Origin: Albidovulum denitrificans
GTDB taxonomy: Bacteria > Pseudomonadota > Alphaproteobacteria > Rhodobacterales > Rhodobacteraceae
Length of the DNA stretch: 64,000 nt
Assembly: GCF_002973535.1 (NCBI RefSeq)
Contig: NZ_PVEP01000006.1
Span: 1 to 64,000, forward strand
Direction: 5' to 3'
Shown here: positions 32,211 through 42,107 of the stretch, one piece after another
Layout of the letters: every line of letters starts with the position of its first letter
Numbering within the stretch: the stretch's first letter is position 1
Position numbers and translations under genes: made by a program
The notes under the pieces: generated by a model
What the model was told of the DNA's origin: nothing
Database searches by the model: none
Seen by the model: only the letters and a program-made list of their open reading frames with translations

Positions 32211-33242
32211 ATGGCGCGTCGGCCGACCATGAAGGATGTCGCCCGCGAGGCGGGGTTAAGCGTCGCGACGGTGGATCGCGCGCTGAACGGCCGGTCGACC
32301 GTGCGGGAAGAGACGCTGCGCAAGATCGCCCGCGCCGCCGACAAGGTCGGCTATCACGCGCGCGGCTTGCTTGAGTTCCGCATGGTCCAGCAGGTTCCCG
32401 AACTGCGGCTGGGCTTCCTTCTCATCAAGAAGAAGCATGAATTCTACCAGACCTTCGCGCGTGAGATCGAGGCAGCGGCGGCAGCCCGCAGCGATGTCCG
32501 CATCCGACCGCTGATCCGCTATGTCACCTCGCAATCGCCCGAGGAATTCGCCGCCGCGATGGCGCAGTTTCGCGGCCGGGTCGATGCCGTCGCCGCCGTG
32601 GCGATCAATCACCAGAAGCTGAACCAGGTGGTGCGCGACCTGACCGGCGCGAATATCCCCGTCTTTTCGCTTCTCAACGATTTCGGGCAGGGTATCCGGC
32701 AAAGCTACCTTGGCCTCAACAACATGAAGATCGGGCGGCTGGCCGCCTGGATGATGACGCGGACGGTGGCGCAGCCCGGCAAGCTGGCGATCTTTGTCGG
32801 CGGTAACCGCTGGCACGGGCATGATCTGCGCGAGGTCGGGTTCCGGTCCTTCGTGCGCGAGACGGCCCCGGCCTTCACGGTGCTTGAGGCGCTGGTGAAC
32901 CTTGAGACGGTCGAGGTGACCTATGAGGCGACGCTGGACCTTCTGAACCGCCATGCCGATCTGCGCGGCATCTATGTGGCGGGCGGCGGGATGGAGGGTG
33001 CGATCCGCGCGCTGCGCGAGGCGCGCCCGCCCGGCAAGGTCGCCCTGATCGTCAACGAACTGACCGGCGAAAGCCGCGCCGCGCTGCTGGATGGCTATGC
33101 CGTCATGGTCATCTCCACCCCCTTGCGGGAGCTGTGCCGCGACCTGCTGGGATTCATGATCGCGGCGGCCGGGAAGCCCGATAGCGGGCCGGGATCGCAG
33201 CATTTCCTTGAACCCCGCGTGATGCTTGCCGAAATGTTGTGA
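32211..33242 (+). CDS. LacI-family regulator of the inositol operon
   Basis: A 343-residue protein with an N-terminal LacI HTH (residues 7-26; VAREAGLSVATVDRALNGR) and a periplasmic-binding-type sugar domain (about 65-340). The recognition helix reads TVDRALN, the variant seen in several inositol-type regulators, not the common TVSRALN. It is followed by a perfect 22-bp palindrome (33274-33295) and the inositol genes on the same strand, so it probably represses them and responds to inositol or a catabolite. This link is by context. Confidence 0.9.
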   Translation: MARRPTMKDVAREAGLSVATVDRALNGRSTVREETLRKIARAADKVGYHARGLLEFRMVQQVPELRLGFLLIKKKHEFYQTFAREIEAAAAARSDVRIRPLIRYVTSQSPEEFAAAMAQFRGRVDAVAAVAINHQKLNQVVRDLTGANIPVFSLLNDFGQGIRQSYLGLNNMKIGRLAAWMMTRTVAQPGKLAIFVGGNRWHGHDLREVGFRSFVRETAPAFTVLEALVNLETVEVTYEATLDLLNRHADLRGIYVAGGGMEGAIRALREARPPGKVALIVNELTGESRAALLDGYAVMVISTPLRELCRDLLGFMIAAAGKPDSGPGSQHFLEPRVMLAEML

Positions 33243-33248
33243 GTGACG

Positions 33249-33295
33249 TTTTTTCGTCATTCAGGCGCATGTGTTTTCGTCATTAATGACGAAAA
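33249..33295. promoter_or_regulatory. Operator of the inositol operon: 22-bp perfect palindrome plus a half-site
   Basis: The palindrome spans 33274-33295: TTTTCGTCATT followed at once by its exact reverse complement AATGACGAAAA. A second half-site, TTTTTTCGTCATT, lies at 33249-33261, 25-26 bp upstream of the matching arm. It sits between the LacI gene and the iolI-like gene, the right place for the operator of that regulator. Confidence 0.8.
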
Positions 33296-33392
33296 GAGCG
33301 GGCCGACTCGTTGACGGAATCGTCCCTCCATCCGCAGTATCCCGCCCGACATGCAGGCCAGCCGGCTACCGGCCGCGTCAGGGGGGAACGAC

Positions 33393-34208
33393 ATGAAATT
33401 CGCGCTGAACCAGATGACCGCGCCGGGGCTGGGTTATGCGGCGTTCCTTGACCTCGCGCAGGCGCTTGGTGTCACGGGCATCGAGGTGCGCAACGATCTG
33501 GGCCGCCCGATCTTCGACGGCATCGCCGCCGCCGATGCAGGCGCCATGGCGCGCGATCGCGGGCTGCGGATACTGGGCGTCAGCCAGGTCTACCCGTTCA
33601 ACAGCTGGTCCGACGCCATCGCCGATGAAGTCCGCGCCCTTGTCGCCATCGCCGCCGCCGCCGGGGGGGAAACGATCAGCCTGATCCCGCGCAACGACGG
33701 CACCGCCACCGCCAATGGCGAACGTCAGGCCAACCTGCGCGTCGCGCTGAAAGGCGCGCGGGGGATGCTTGAGGATGCGGGCATGGTCGCGCTGGTCGAA
33801 CCGCTGGGCTTCGCCCGGTCCTCGCTGCGCAGCAAGGCCGAACTGGTCGAGACCATCGGCGTGCTTGACGCCAACGGCGTCTACAGGATCGTCCACGACA
33901 CCTTCCACCACACCCTTGCAGGTGGCGGGCCGCTTTATCCGGGCCAGACCGGCATCGTCCATATCTCTGCCGTGACGGACCCCGGCCTGACCATCGGCCA
34001 GATGGAGGACGAACACCGCGTGCTGGTCGATGAAAGCGACCGGCTGGGAAATATCGAACAGATCCGGGCGCTTTTGGCGGCGGGCTATGACGGGGCATTT
34101 TCCTATGAATGCTTCTCGCCCGCGGTCCATGCGCTGCCCGATCCGCTGACGGCCATTCGCGCCTCATTCGCGTTTATCTCCGCGCAGGTAAAGGCCCTTG
34201 CGGCCTAG
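33393..34208 (+). CDS. iolI: IolI-like TIM-barrel sugar isomerase (2-keto-myo-inositol isomerase family)
   Basis: A 271-residue xylose-isomerase-like TIM barrel. MKFALNQMTAPGLGYAAFLDLA at the N-terminus, ALVEPLGFARSSLRSKAEL and VHDTFHHTLAGG (metal-binding D and H), and FSYECFSP near the end match IolI/MocC proteins, which interconvert inosose isomers. It is the first gene after the LacI operator and opens the inositol operon. The start is set by GGGGGGAA at 33381-33388; a longer frame from 33351 lacks support. Exact substrate isomer is not readable. Confidence 0.82.
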   Translation: MKFALNQMTAPGLGYAAFLDLAQALGVTGIEVRNDLGRPIFDGIAAADAGAMARDRGLRILGVSQVYPFNSWSDAIADEVRALVAIAAAAGGETISLIPRNDGTATANGERQANLRVALKGARGMLEDAGMVALVEPLGFARSSLRSKAELVETIGVLDANGVYRIVHDTFHHTLAGGGPLYPGQTGIVHISAVTDPGLTIGQMEDEHRVLVDESDRLGNIEQIRALLAAGYDGAFSYECFSPAVHALPDPLTAIRASFAFISAQVKALAA

Positions 34209-34293
34209 TGCGGGACTGCCCGGATCTCCGGGGCTTTCCGGCAGAGAAAACACGGTGCGCCGGACACCGACACCCTCGGGAGGAGGAACCCAG

Positions 34294-35244
34294 ATGACGA
34301 AGAAGATGCTGCTTGCAGCCTCGCTGACCGCAACCCTGATGGGAACGGTCGCATCCGCCGAAAATATCGGCGTGTCGATGGCGCTGTTCGACGACAATTT
34401 CCTGACCGTGCTGCGCAACGGGATGATCGAGCAGGCCGACGCCATGGACGGCGTCGATATCCAGGTGGAGGACGCGCAGAACGACGTGGCCAAGCAGCTG
34501 GACCAGATCAACAACTTCATCGCCAGCGGCGTCGATGCGATCATCGTCAACCCGGTCGATACCTCGGCCACGCAGGCGATGTCGGATGCCGCGGCGGCGG
34601 CGGGCGTTCCCCTTGTCTATGTCAACCGCGAACCGATCAACGTCGACACGCTGCCCGACAATCAGGCCTTCGTCGCGTCCGATGAACGCGAATCCGGCAC
34701 GCTTGAAACCAAGGAGGTCTGCCGCCTTCTGTCCGAGGCGGGCAAGACCGAGGCCAACATCTATGTCATGATGGGTGAGCTGTCCAACCAGGCCGCCGTG
34801 CAGCGGACCGCCGATATCCATGACGTGATGGCGTCGGGCGAATGCGGCGTGACGCTGAACATCCTGCAAGAGCAGACCGCCAACTGGTCGCGCGACGAGG
34901 CGCAGGACCTGATGACCAACTGGCTGTCCACCGGGGAGCCGTTCGATGCCGTGATCTCCAACAATGACGAGATGGCCATCGGCGCGATCCAGGCGATGAA
35001 GGCGGCCGGGATGAGCATGGCCGACGTGATCGTCGGCGGGGTCGATGCGACGCAGGACGCGCTGGCCGCGATGCAGGCGGGCGATCTGGACGCGACGGTG
35101 TTTCAGGATGCCGCCGGTCAGGGCGCGGGCGCGCTTGACGCGGCGCTGAAGCTGTCGAAGGGCGAGGCGGTGGACACCAAGGTCTACATCCCGTTCCAGC
35201 TGGTCACCCCGGCCAATATCGACCAGTTCCTGTCGAAGAACTGA
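34294..35244 (+). CDS. Inositol/sugar ABC transporter substrate-binding protein
   Basis: A 316-residue periplasmic protein with a Sec signal (cleavage after VASA, about residue 21) and a type I periplasmic-binding fold of the ribose/inositol group: NIGVSMALFDDNF, IIVNPVDTSATQ, VYVNREPI, AVISNNDEMAIGAIQAM. It resembles IbpA/MocB-like inositol binders. GGGAGGAGG precedes the ATG. It is the first of three transporter genes inside the iol operon, so myo-inositol (or an isomer) is the expected ligand. A GC-rich hairpin after its stop may stabilise its message relative to the permease. Confidence 0.87.
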   Translation: MTKKMLLAASLTATLMGTVASAENIGVSMALFDDNFLTVLRNGMIEQADAMDGVDIQVEDAQNDVAKQLDQINNFIASGVDAIIVNPVDTSATQAMSDAAAAAGVPLVYVNREPINVDTLPDNQAFVASDERESGTLETKEVCRLLSEAGKTEANIYVMMGELSNQAAVQRTADIHDVMASGECGVTLNILQEQTANWSRDEAQDLMTNWLSTGEPFDAVISNNDEMAIGAIQAMKAAGMSMADVIVGGVDATQDALAAMQAGDLDATVFQDAAGQGAGALDAALKLSKGEAVDTKVYIPFQLVTPANIDQFLSKN

Positions 35245-35264
35245 GCCGAAACCACAGCAAGGGG

Positions 35265-35289
35265 GGGAGGCGGCCACCCGGCCGCCCCC
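35265..35289 (+). terminator. Intercistronic hairpin after the binding-protein gene
   Basis: GGCGGCC (35269-35275), loop ACCC, GGCCGCC (35280-35286), extended by G-C pairs after one mismatch. There is no T-tract, so it is likelier an attenuating or mRNA-stabilising hairpin than a terminator. Such hairpins often allow binding protein to be made in excess over the permease. Confidence 0.5.
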
Positions 35290-35320
35290 AATCCCGCCGC
35301 CGGAACAGGAGGAGAGACCC

Positions 35321-36397
35321 ATGTCGGAGACGACGCATGGCGTCGGAGGGCTGACCTTCGATGCCTCCAAACGCGCCCGCCCGCCGGAACTGGGCGTTCT
35401 GATCGCGCTGATCTTGATGATCGTCGTGTTCGAGGTCCTGGGCCGGCTTCTGATCCATGACAGCTTTCTCTTCAACACCCGCGACAACGTGGACACGCTG
35501 TTCAACGAACCGCGCCTGAAGATCATCATTCTTCAGGTCGCCATCGTCGGCATCATCGCGCTGGGGGTGACGCAGGTCATCATCAGCGGCGGCATCGACC
35601 TGAGTTCCGGTTCCGTCGTCGGCGCCACGGCCATGATCGCGATGAGCTTCGCGCAGGTCGCGACGGTGAACGGCAACCCGAACCCCAAGGCGATGTTCCC
35701 CGAACTTGGCCTTGTCGATCTGCCGGTCATCGTGCCGATTGTTGTCGGCCTGATCTGCGGCATCGTCGCGGGCGTCATCAACGGGCTTCTGATCGCCTAT
35801 ACCCGCATCCCGCCCTTCATCGCCACGCTTGGCATGATGGTGACGGCGCGGGGCCTGGCGAAGTGGTGGTCCAAGGGGCAGCCGATTTCCTTCCCGACCG
35901 ACAGCTATGCCGCCATCGGCAAGGGCATGATGCCGGTCGCGATCTTCGTCGCGCTGGCGATCCTGTTTCACTTCGTGATGAAATACACCGTCTACGGCAA
36001 GCACACCTATGCCATCGGCTCGAACGAGGACGCGGCGCGGATGTCGGGGATCAAGGTCGCGCGGCACAAGGTGCTGATCTATGCCATCGCCGGGATGCTC
36101 GCCTCGATCGCGGCCATCGTGCTGAGTTCCAAGAACCTGACCGCGCAGGCCGGCATGGGCCAGATGTATGAGCTTGACGCCATCGCCATGGCGGTGATCG
36201 GCGGCGTGTCGCTGCAAGGCGGGCGCGGGTCGATGCTTGGCACCGTGCTGGGCGCGCTGATCTTCGGCGTCATCATCTCTGGCTTCACCTTTCTCAGGCT
36301 CGACGCCTATTACCAGGAGATGGTGAAGGGCGCGATCATCGTCGGCGCGGTCGTGCTTGACCAATGGCGCCAGAGCCGCAACGCGGCCCGGATGTAG
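35321..36397 (+). CDS. Inositol/sugar ABC transporter permease
   Basis: A 358-residue RbsC/IatP-type permease with about ten membrane helices. GVTQVIISGGIDLSSGSVVG, IPPFIATLGMMVTARGLA and the coupling segment YAIGSNEDAARMSGIKV are family signatures. An extended cytoplasmic N-terminus of about 20 residues precedes the first helix. It carries the substrate delivered by the protein encoded at 34294 and is powered by the ATPase at 36409, 11 bp downstream. Confidence 0.92.
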   Translation: MSETTHGVGGLTFDASKRARPPELGVLIALILMIVVFEVLGRLLIHDSFLFNTRDNVDTLFNEPRLKIIILQVAIVGIIALGVTQVIISGGIDLSSGSVVGATAMIAMSFAQVATVNGNPNPKAMFPELGLVDLPVIVPIVVGLICGIVAGVINGLLIAYTRIPPFIATLGMMVTARGLAKWWSKGQPISFPTDSYAAIGKGMMPVAIFVALAILFHFVMKYTVYGKHTYAIGSNEDAARMSGIKVARHKVLIYAIAGMLASIAAIVLSSKNLTAQAGMGQMYELDAIAMAVIGGVSLQGGRGSMLGTVLGALIFGVIISGFTFLRLDAYYQEMVKGAIIVGAVVLDQWRQSRNAARM

Positions 36398-36408
36398 GGG
36401 AGGGGACC

Positions 36409-37239
36409 ATGGCAAGCGATAGTCAGACGAAGGCGACGGACCGGACCGCCCCGCAGGCGGGCGCGCAGACCGGCGAGGTGATCCTGCGGACCGAGGGGCT
36501 GACCAAGCATTACGGCGGCGTTCACGCGCTGGTCGATTGCAACTTCGAGATCCGCAAGGGCGAGCATGTCGCCATCATGGGCGATAACGGCGCGGGCAAG
36601 TCCACCTTCGTGCGCCAGATCACGGCGGTGGAGCAGCGCACATCCGGCAAGGTCTGGTTCGACGGGCGCTATGTCGATTTCGACGGCCCGCTTGCGGCGC
36701 GCGAGGCCGGGATCGAGACGGTTTACCAGACCCTTGCGCTCGCCGATCATCTCGACGTTCCCGACAACCTGTTTCTGGGGCGCGAGAAGGTGAAGGTCAG
36801 GCTCGGCCCCTTCTCCATCCTCGATTACAAGGCGATGCGCGAGGCGACGATGCGCGGGCTTGAACGGACCGGGGTCAAGATCCCCAACATCCGCAACACG
36901 ATCGAGAACATGTCGGGCGGTCAGCGGCAATGCGTGGCCATCGCGCGCACCGCGACCTTTCATTCCAAGCTGACGATCATGGATGAGCCCACGGCGGCGC
37001 TTGGCGTCCAGGAAACCGCGCAGGTGGAAAACATCATCCGCACGCTGAAAGAGGCGGGCGAACCCCTGATCCTCATCAGCCACAACATGCGGCAGGTGAT
37101 GGATCTTTGCGACCGGATCGTCGTCTGGCGGCGCGGCCGCATCTGCGCCAACCTGCGCAAGGAAGAGACCGACGGTCAGGACGTCGTCGCCTATATCACC
37201 GGCGCCAAGACGCAGCCCGAATACGAGGCGGCGGGATGA
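36409..37239 (+). CDS. Single-domain ABC ATPase of the inositol/sugar importer (FrcA-like)
   Basis: A 276-residue ATPase: Walker A GDNGAGKST, Q-loop ETVYQTLALADHL, signature MSGGQRQCVAIARTA, Walker B LTIMDEPTAALG and a switch histidine in LISHNMRQV. Most RbsA/MglA/IatA partners of such permeases have two fused ATPase domains (about 500 residues); this has one, as in the fructose FrcBCA system, so it must work as a homodimer. The residue after the Walker B motif is G in place of the usual D of ALD. An N-terminal polar extension of about 25 residues precedes the domain. It overlaps the SDR gene by 4 bp. Confidence 0.9.
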   Translation: MASDSQTKATDRTAPQAGAQTGEVILRTEGLTKHYGGVHALVDCNFEIRKGEHVAIMGDNGAGKSTFVRQITAVEQRTSGKVWFDGRYVDFDGPLAAREAGIETVYQTLALADHLDVPDNLFLGREKVKVRLGPFSILDYKAMREATMRGLERTGVKIPNIRNTIENMSGGQRQCVAIARTATFHSKLTIMDEPTAALGVQETAQVENIIRTLKEAGEPLILISHNMRQVMDLCDRIVVWRRGRICANLRKEETDGQDVVAYITGAKTQPEYEAAG

Positions 37240-38009
37240 CCGACGCACCCCATCGCGACACCGCCGCGCTGGTGATCGGCGGCACCCAGGGGCTTGGCCT
37301 TACCATCGCGGCGCGGCTGGTGGCCGAGGGTTGCACCCGGCTGGTCCTTGCCGGGCGCGACGCCGAAAAGGGGCAGGCGGCGGCGCGGCGGCTGGGGGCG
37401 GCGTTCATGGCCGTCGATCTGGCCGATGCGCGGGCGGTCATTGATCTGGTCGACCGTGCCGCCGGGGCCATGGGGCGGGTCGATGCGCTGGTGAACGCGG
37501 GCGCGCTGACCGATCGCGGCTCGATCCTCGACACCACGCCGGACCTTTGGGACCGGGTCATGGCCGCGAATGCGCGCGGACCGTTCTTCGCGCTACAGCG
37601 CCTTGCCCAACGCGCGGTCGAAGGCGGGCATCCGGCGGCGGCGGTCAATATCCTGTCGATGGTGGTCCATTGCGGGCAGTCCTTCCTGGCGCCCTACGCG
37701 GCCTCGAAGGCGGCGCTGGCGAATGTGACGAAGAACGCGGCGAACGCGCTGGCCGGGCATCGTATCCGGGTCAACGGGATCAATTGCGGCTGGATGGACA
37801 CGCCGGGCGAGGATGCCGTCCAGCGGCGGTTTCACGGTGCGGGTGACGGCTGGCTGGCCGAGGCAGAGGCACGCCAGCCCTTCGGGATGCTGGTCAAGCC
37901 TGACCACGTCGCGGGCCTTGCGGCCTATATGCTGGGGCCACGGTCAGGCGTGATGACCGGGGCCATCGTCGATTTCGATCAGAACGTTTCCGGGGCCTAC
38001 CCGGAGTAA
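37236..38009 (+). CDS. Short-chain dehydrogenase/reductase in the inositol operon
   Basis: A 257-residue SDR with the TGxxxGxG-type cofactor loop as GGTQGLGLTIA (the first Thr-Gly replaced by Gly-Gly), NAGALT after strand 4, catalytic Ser in ILSMVVH and Y-A-A-S-K (PYAASKAAL). DLADARAV suggests acidic adenosine contact, so NAD is likely. Its place among iol genes suggests oxidation or epimerisation of an inositol isomer or related polyol. It overlaps the ATPase gene by 4 bp. The substrate is unknown. Confidence 0.85.
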   Translation: MTDAPHRDTAALVIGGTQGLGLTIAARLVAEGCTRLVLAGRDAEKGQAAARRLGAAFMAVDLADARAVIDLVDRAAGAMGRVDALVNAGALTDRGSILDTTPDLWDRVMAANARGPFFALQRLAQRAVEGGHPAAAVNILSMVVHCGQSFLAPYAASKAALANVTKNAANALAGHRIRVNGINCGWMDTPGEDAVQRRFHGAGDGWLAEAEARQPFGMLVKPDHVAGLAAYMLGPRSGVMTGAIVDFDQNVSGAYPE

Positions 38010-38046
38010 CCCCAGACAAGGGCGCGCAAGGCGCCGGGAAAGGAAG

Positions 38047-39042
38047 ATGATGTCAGTTCGCTTTGGCATTCTTGGCGCGGGCCGTATCGGCAAGGTTCAC
38101 GCCCGCGCGGTGGCCGCGACCACGGGGGCAGCGCTTGTCGCGGTCTCTGACCCGATGGAGGCGGCCGCGAAGGAGGTGGCGCGCGACTATGGCTGCGCCA
38201 TCCGCTCCATCGACGAAATTGCCGCCGCCGGTGACATCGACGCCGTGGTGATCTGCACGCCGACCGACACCCATGCCGACCTGATCGAGAAATTCGTGCG
38301 CGCCGGCAAGCATGTGTTCTGCGAGAAGCCCGTCGATCTGGATGTCGCGCGGGTCAAGGCGGCGCTGGCCACCGTCAAGGCCGAGGGCGGCACCCTGATG
38401 GTTGGCTTCAACCGCCGCTTCGACCCGGATTTCATGGCGCTGAAATCCGCCATCGACGCGGGCCGGGTGGGCGAGGTGGAGATGATCACCATCACCTCAC
38501 GCGATCCGGGCGCGCCGCCTGCGGACTATATCAAGGTCTCGGGCGGGATCTTCCGCGACATGACGATCCATGATTTCGACGTCGCCCGCTGGCTTCTGGG
38601 GGAGGAGGTCGAAACCGTCTATGCCGCCGCGTCCGTCCTGACCGACCCGAAGATCGGTGAACTGGGCGATTATGACAGCGCCACCGTCGTGCTGCGCACC
38701 GCCAGCGGCAAGCAATGCACCATCTCCAACTCCCGCCGGGCGAGCTATGGCTACGATCAGCGGATCGAGGTTCTGGGGTCGAAGGGCCTTGTTTCAGCGC
38801 GCAACACGCATGAGGCGAATATTGAGCTTGCGGATGGTGCGGGGTTCTCCCGGCCACCGCTTCTGAACTTCTTCATGACCCGCTATACGGCCGCCTATGC
38901 GAATGAGATTGCGGCGTTTTGCAAGGCGGTGGCGGACTGCGCGCCGACGCCCACGACCGGCGAGGACGGGTTGAAGGCGCTGGAACTGGCCGAGGCGGCG
39001 CTGACCTCGGCGCGGACCGGGGCGGTGGTGAAGGTCGGCTAG
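38047..39042 (+). CDS. iolG: Inositol 2-dehydrogenase (Gfo/Idh/MocA family)
   Basis: A 331-residue enzyme: Rossmann [13 protein letters not shown] at the N-terminus, the EKP motif ([10 protein letters not shown]) and the catalytic [16 protein letters not shown] with the conserved Asp and His. [12 protein letters not shown] is typical of IolG. It oxidises myo-inositol to scyllo-inosose with NAD, the first step of the pathway. Adjacent ATGs at 38047 and 38050 are possible starts; GGAAAGGAAG precedes them. Confidence 0.92.
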   Translation: MMSVRFGILGAGRIGKVHARAVAATTGAALVAVSDPMEAAAKEVARDYGCAIRSIDEIAAAGDIDAVVICTPTDTHADLIEKFVRAGKHVFCEKPVDLDVARVKAALATVKAEGGTLMVGFNRRFDPDFMALKSAIDAGRVGEVEMITITSRDPGAPPADYIKVSGGIFRDMTIHDFDVARWLLGEEVETVYAAASVLTDPKIGELGDYDSATVVLRTASGKQCTISNSRRASYGYDQRIEVLGSKGLVSARNTHEANIELADGAGFSRPPLLNFFMTRYTAAYANEIAAFCKAVADCAPTPTTGEDGLKALELAEAALTSARTGAVVKVG

Positions 39043-39043
39043 G

Positions 39044-40162
39044 ATGGAGATGCCCCGCACCCCTCTTGGCGTGGCGCTGATCGGCACCGGCTTCATGGGC
39101 AAGTGCCACGCGATGGCCTGGCGCAATGTCGCGACGGTCTTTGGCGGCGCGCATCCGCGGCTTGAGGTTCTGTGCGACACGCCCGCCGACAGGGCGCGCG
39201 CCTTTGCCGGGCAGTTCGGCTTCGCCCGCGCCAGCGACGACTGGCGCGCGACGGTGGCGGACCCGGCGGTCGATGTCGTGTCGATCACCGCGCCGAACGG
39301 GCTGCACCGGCCGATGGCCGAGGCGGCGTTGCGGGCGGGCAAGCATGTCTGGCTGGAAAAGCCGATGGCGCTGACGCTGGACGATGCCCGCGCCATGGCC
39401 GCGACCGCCGCCGCGCATCCGGGTCAGGTCACGATCCTTGGCTACAACTACCTGCGCAGCCCCGCCTTTCAGGCCGCCCGCGCGCTGGTCGAAGGCGGCG
39501 CCATCGGTCGGCCGCTGTCCTTCCGGGGGGTTTATGATGAGGATTATTCCGCCGATCCCGGCCTGCCGTGGAGCTGGCGCATGACCCATGCCGAAGGCGG
39601 GCTGGGGGCGCTGGGGGATCTGGGCTGCCACCTTGTCAGCCAGATGGTTGCGCTGATGGGGCCGGTGGCGGAGGTGACGGCGATGACCCAGATCGCCGTG
39701 GCCGAACGCCCCGCCCCCGACGGGCCGAAACGGGTGGAGAATGAGGACAGCGCCCTTGCGCTGATCCGCTTCACCTCGGGCGCGCAGGGCAGTTTTGCCA
39801 CCTCCCGCGTGGCGCGGGGGCGCAAGTGTCGGCTGCAATGGGAGGTGCATGGCAGCGAAGGCACGCTGGTCTTCGATCAGGAGACCATGAACGAGTTGTG
39901 GGTTCATCGCGCAGGGGAGGCCGGGTTCACCCGCCACCTGACCGGCCCCGACCAGCCGGATTTCGCCGCCTTCTGCCCGGCGCCGGGGCATAACTTCGGC
40001 TTCAACGAACAGAAGGTGATCGAGGCGCGCGACCTTTGCCGCGCCATCGCCGGGGGGCGGGCGGCCGGGCCGGACCTTGCGGCGGGGTTGGAGATCGAGA
40101 CAATCATTCACGCCATGGCGCGTTCGAACGGGGCGCCGGTGCGGATCGGGACGGACATATGA
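39044..40162 (+). CDS. Second Gfo/Idh/MocA-family dehydrogenase (inositol-isomer or polyol specific)
   Basis: A 372-residue relative of IolG with [28 protein letters not shown] and the catalytic segment [18 protein letters not shown]. It lies one base after iolG and overlaps iolC by 4 bp, so it is part of the same pathway. Such paralogues (IolW, IolX, IolU, MocA) handle scyllo- or chiro-inositol or rhizopine-like compounds; which applies is not readable. AGGATGG near the iolG stop serves as a weak ribosome binding site. Confidence 0.85.
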   Translation: MEMPRTPLGVALIGTGFMGKCHAMAWRNVATVFGGAHPRLEVLCDTPADRARAFAGQFGFARASDDWRATVADPAVDVVSITAPNGLHRPMAEAALRAGKHVWLEKPMALTLDDARAMAATAAAHPGQVTILGYNYLRSPAFQAARALVEGGAIGRPLSFRGVYDEDYSADPGLPWSWRMTHAEGGLGALGDLGCHLVSQMVALMGPVAEVTAMTQIAVAERPAPDGPKRVENEDSALALIRFTSGAQGSFATSRVARGRKCRLQWEVHGSEGTLVFDQETMNELWVHRAGEAGFTRHLTGPDQPDFAAFCPAPGHNFGFNEQKVIEARDLCRAIAGGRAAGPDLAAGLEIETIIHAMARSNGAPVRIGTDI

Positions 40163-42102
40163 CGGACAAGACGCTGGACATCATCACCATCGGCCGGGCA
40201 AGCGTCGATCTTTACGGCGCGCAGGTCGGCGGACGGCTGGAGGATATGGGCTCGTTCGAGAAATATATCGGCGGCTCGCCCACCAACATCGCCTGCGGCG
40301 CCGCGCGTCTGGGGCTGCGTGCCGGCCTCATCACCCGTGTCGGCGACGAACACATGGGCCGCTTCATCCTTGAGCAACTGGCGCGTGAGGGTGTCTCGAC
40401 CGACGGCGTCGTCACAGACCCTGATCGCCTGACCGCGCTGGCGATCCTCGGCATCCGGGATGAGGATCAGTTCCCGCTGATCTTCTACCGGGAGAATTGC
40501 GCAGACATGGCGCTGGATGAGGGGGATATCGACGAAGGCTTCATCGCGTCGTCCCGCGCCGTGGTGGTGACCGGCACCCACCTGTCGCATCCGCGCACCG
40601 AGGCGGCGGTGCTGAAGGCGCTGGACTTGGCGCGCAAGCATGGGCTGCGCACCGCGCTTGATATCGACTACCGCCCGAACCTCTGGGGTGTGGCGGGGCA
40701 TGGCGATGGCGAAAGCCGGTTCGTCGAAAGCGGGGCGGTGACGGCAAAGCTGCTGTCTACGTTGCATTACTTCGACCTGATCGTGGGGACGGAGGAGGAG
40801 TTTCACATCGCCGGAGGCTCCACCGACACGCTCGCCGCCCTTCGTGCCGTGCGGGAGGTGAGCGGCGCAACGCTGGTCTGCAAGAGGGGCGCCAAGGGGG
40901 CGGTGGCCATCGCGGGCGCGATCCCCGCCAGCCTTGATGACGGCCAGACCGGACCCGGCTTCCCGATCGAGGTCTTCAACGTCCTTGGCGCGGGGGACGG
41001 GTTCTTTGCCGGCCTCCTCAAGGGCTGGATGGCGGCCGACGACCCGTTCGCCGCCGACTGGCCGAGGGCGCTGACCTACGCCAATGCCTGCGGTGCCTTC
41101 GCCGTCAGCCGCCATGGCTGCACGCCGTCCTACCCGACCGAGGCCGAGCTGGACTTCTTCCTGCGCCGTGGCGTCCAGCGCCCGGACCTGAGGAACGATG
41201 CGGAGCTGGAACAGATCCACTGGGCGACGACGCGGCACACCCGCAACGGGGGCGACTGGTCGACGCTCAGGACCTTTGCCTTCGACCACCGCCTGCAACT
41301 GGAAGAGATGGAGGGTTACACCCCGGCGAAGGGCGGCGCGTTCAAGGAGTTGTGCCTTGATGCCGCGCTGGCCGTACAGCGGGGGCGCGTCGGTTACGGC
41401 ATCCTTTGCGACAACCGGATCGGGCGGCGGGCGCTTCATCGCGCCTCTGGCACCGGGTTATGGATAGGGCGGCCCTGTGAACTTCCCGGCTCCCGCCCGG
41501 TCGCGACCGAGGCGGAGCTTGGCCCCGATTGCGGTGGCCTTGGCGAATGGGCGCGGGAGAATGTGGTCAAGTTCCTGGTCTTCTGCCACCCCGACGACAG
41601 CGAGGACATGCGCGCCGCGCAGGAAAGGGTCGTCAAACGCCTGTTCACCGCCGCCCGTCGCAACCGGCTTGAATTTCTGCTTGAGGTGATCCCCTCAAAG
41701 GTCGGGCCGGTCACCGCCGATACCACCGCCGCGCTGATCCGGCGCTTTTACCAGATCGGCGTCTATCCCGACTGGTGGAAGCTTGAGCCGATGGCCGATG
41801 CCGCCGGATGGGCCGCCGCCGTCGCCGCGATCGAGGAGAACGATCCCAATACGCGGGGCATCGTGGTCCTTGGCCTTGATGCGCCGGAGGACCGGCTGGC
41901 GGCAAGCTTCGCGGTCGCGGCCGGGTTCGATCTGGTCAGGGGCTTTGCCGTCGGGCGGACAATCTTTGGCGATGCGGCGCGGGCCTGGCTGAAGGGCGAG
42001 ATGGCCAATGCCGACGCCGTGGCAGAGATGACCGGCCGGTTCGAGCGGCTGTGCGCCATCTGGGATAGCGCGCGCGCCGCGCATTCGGGAAGGAAAGGGT
42101 GA
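40159..42102 (+). CDS. iolC: IolC kinase fused to a DUF2090 aldolase-like domain
   Basis: A 647-residue fusion. Residues 1-335 are a PfkB-type sugar kinase (5-dehydro-2-deoxygluconokinase): [15 protein letters not shown] (38-52), [11 protein letters not shown] and the catalytic GAGD (277-280). Residues about 350-640 are DUF2090, a TIM-barrel related to class I aldolases, annotated in such fusions as 5-dehydro-2-deoxyphosphogluconate aldolase (FAFDHRLQ, 373-380; [11 protein letters not shown]). This would combine the IolC and IolJ steps. No separate iolJ is in the window, which supports that. It overlaps neighbours on both sides. Confidence 0.92.
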   Translation: MTDKTLDIITIGRASVDLYGAQVGGRLEDMGSFEKYIGGSPTNIACGAARLGLRAGLITRVGDEHMGRFILEQLAREGVSTDGVVTDPDRLTALAILGIRDEDQFPLIFYRENCADMALDEGDIDEGFIASSRAVVVTGTHLSHPRTEAAVLKALDLARKHGLRTALDIDYRPNLWGVAGHGDGESRFVESGAVTAKLLSTLHYFDLIVGTEEEFHIAGGSTDTLAALRAVREVSGATLVCKRGAKGAVAIAGAIPASLDDGQTGPGFPIEVFNVLGAGDGFFAGLLKGWMAADDPFAADWPRALTYANACGAFAVSRHGCTPSYPTEAELDFFLRRGVQRPDLRNDAELEQIHWATTRHTRNGGDWSTLRTFAFDHRLQLEEMEGYTPAKGGAFKELCLDAALAVQRGRVGYGILCDNRIGRRALHRASGTGLWIGRPCELPGSRPVATEAELGPDCGGLGEWARENVVKFLVFCHPDDSEDMRAAQERVVKRLFTAARRNRLEFLLEVIPSKVGPVTADTTAALIRRFYQIGVYPDWWKLEPMADAAGWAAAVAAIEENDPNTRGIVVLGLDAPEDRLAASFAVAAGFDLVRGFAVGRTIFGDAARAWLKGEMANADAVAEMTGRFERLCAIWDSARAAHSGRKG

Positions 42103-42107
42103 CGGGG

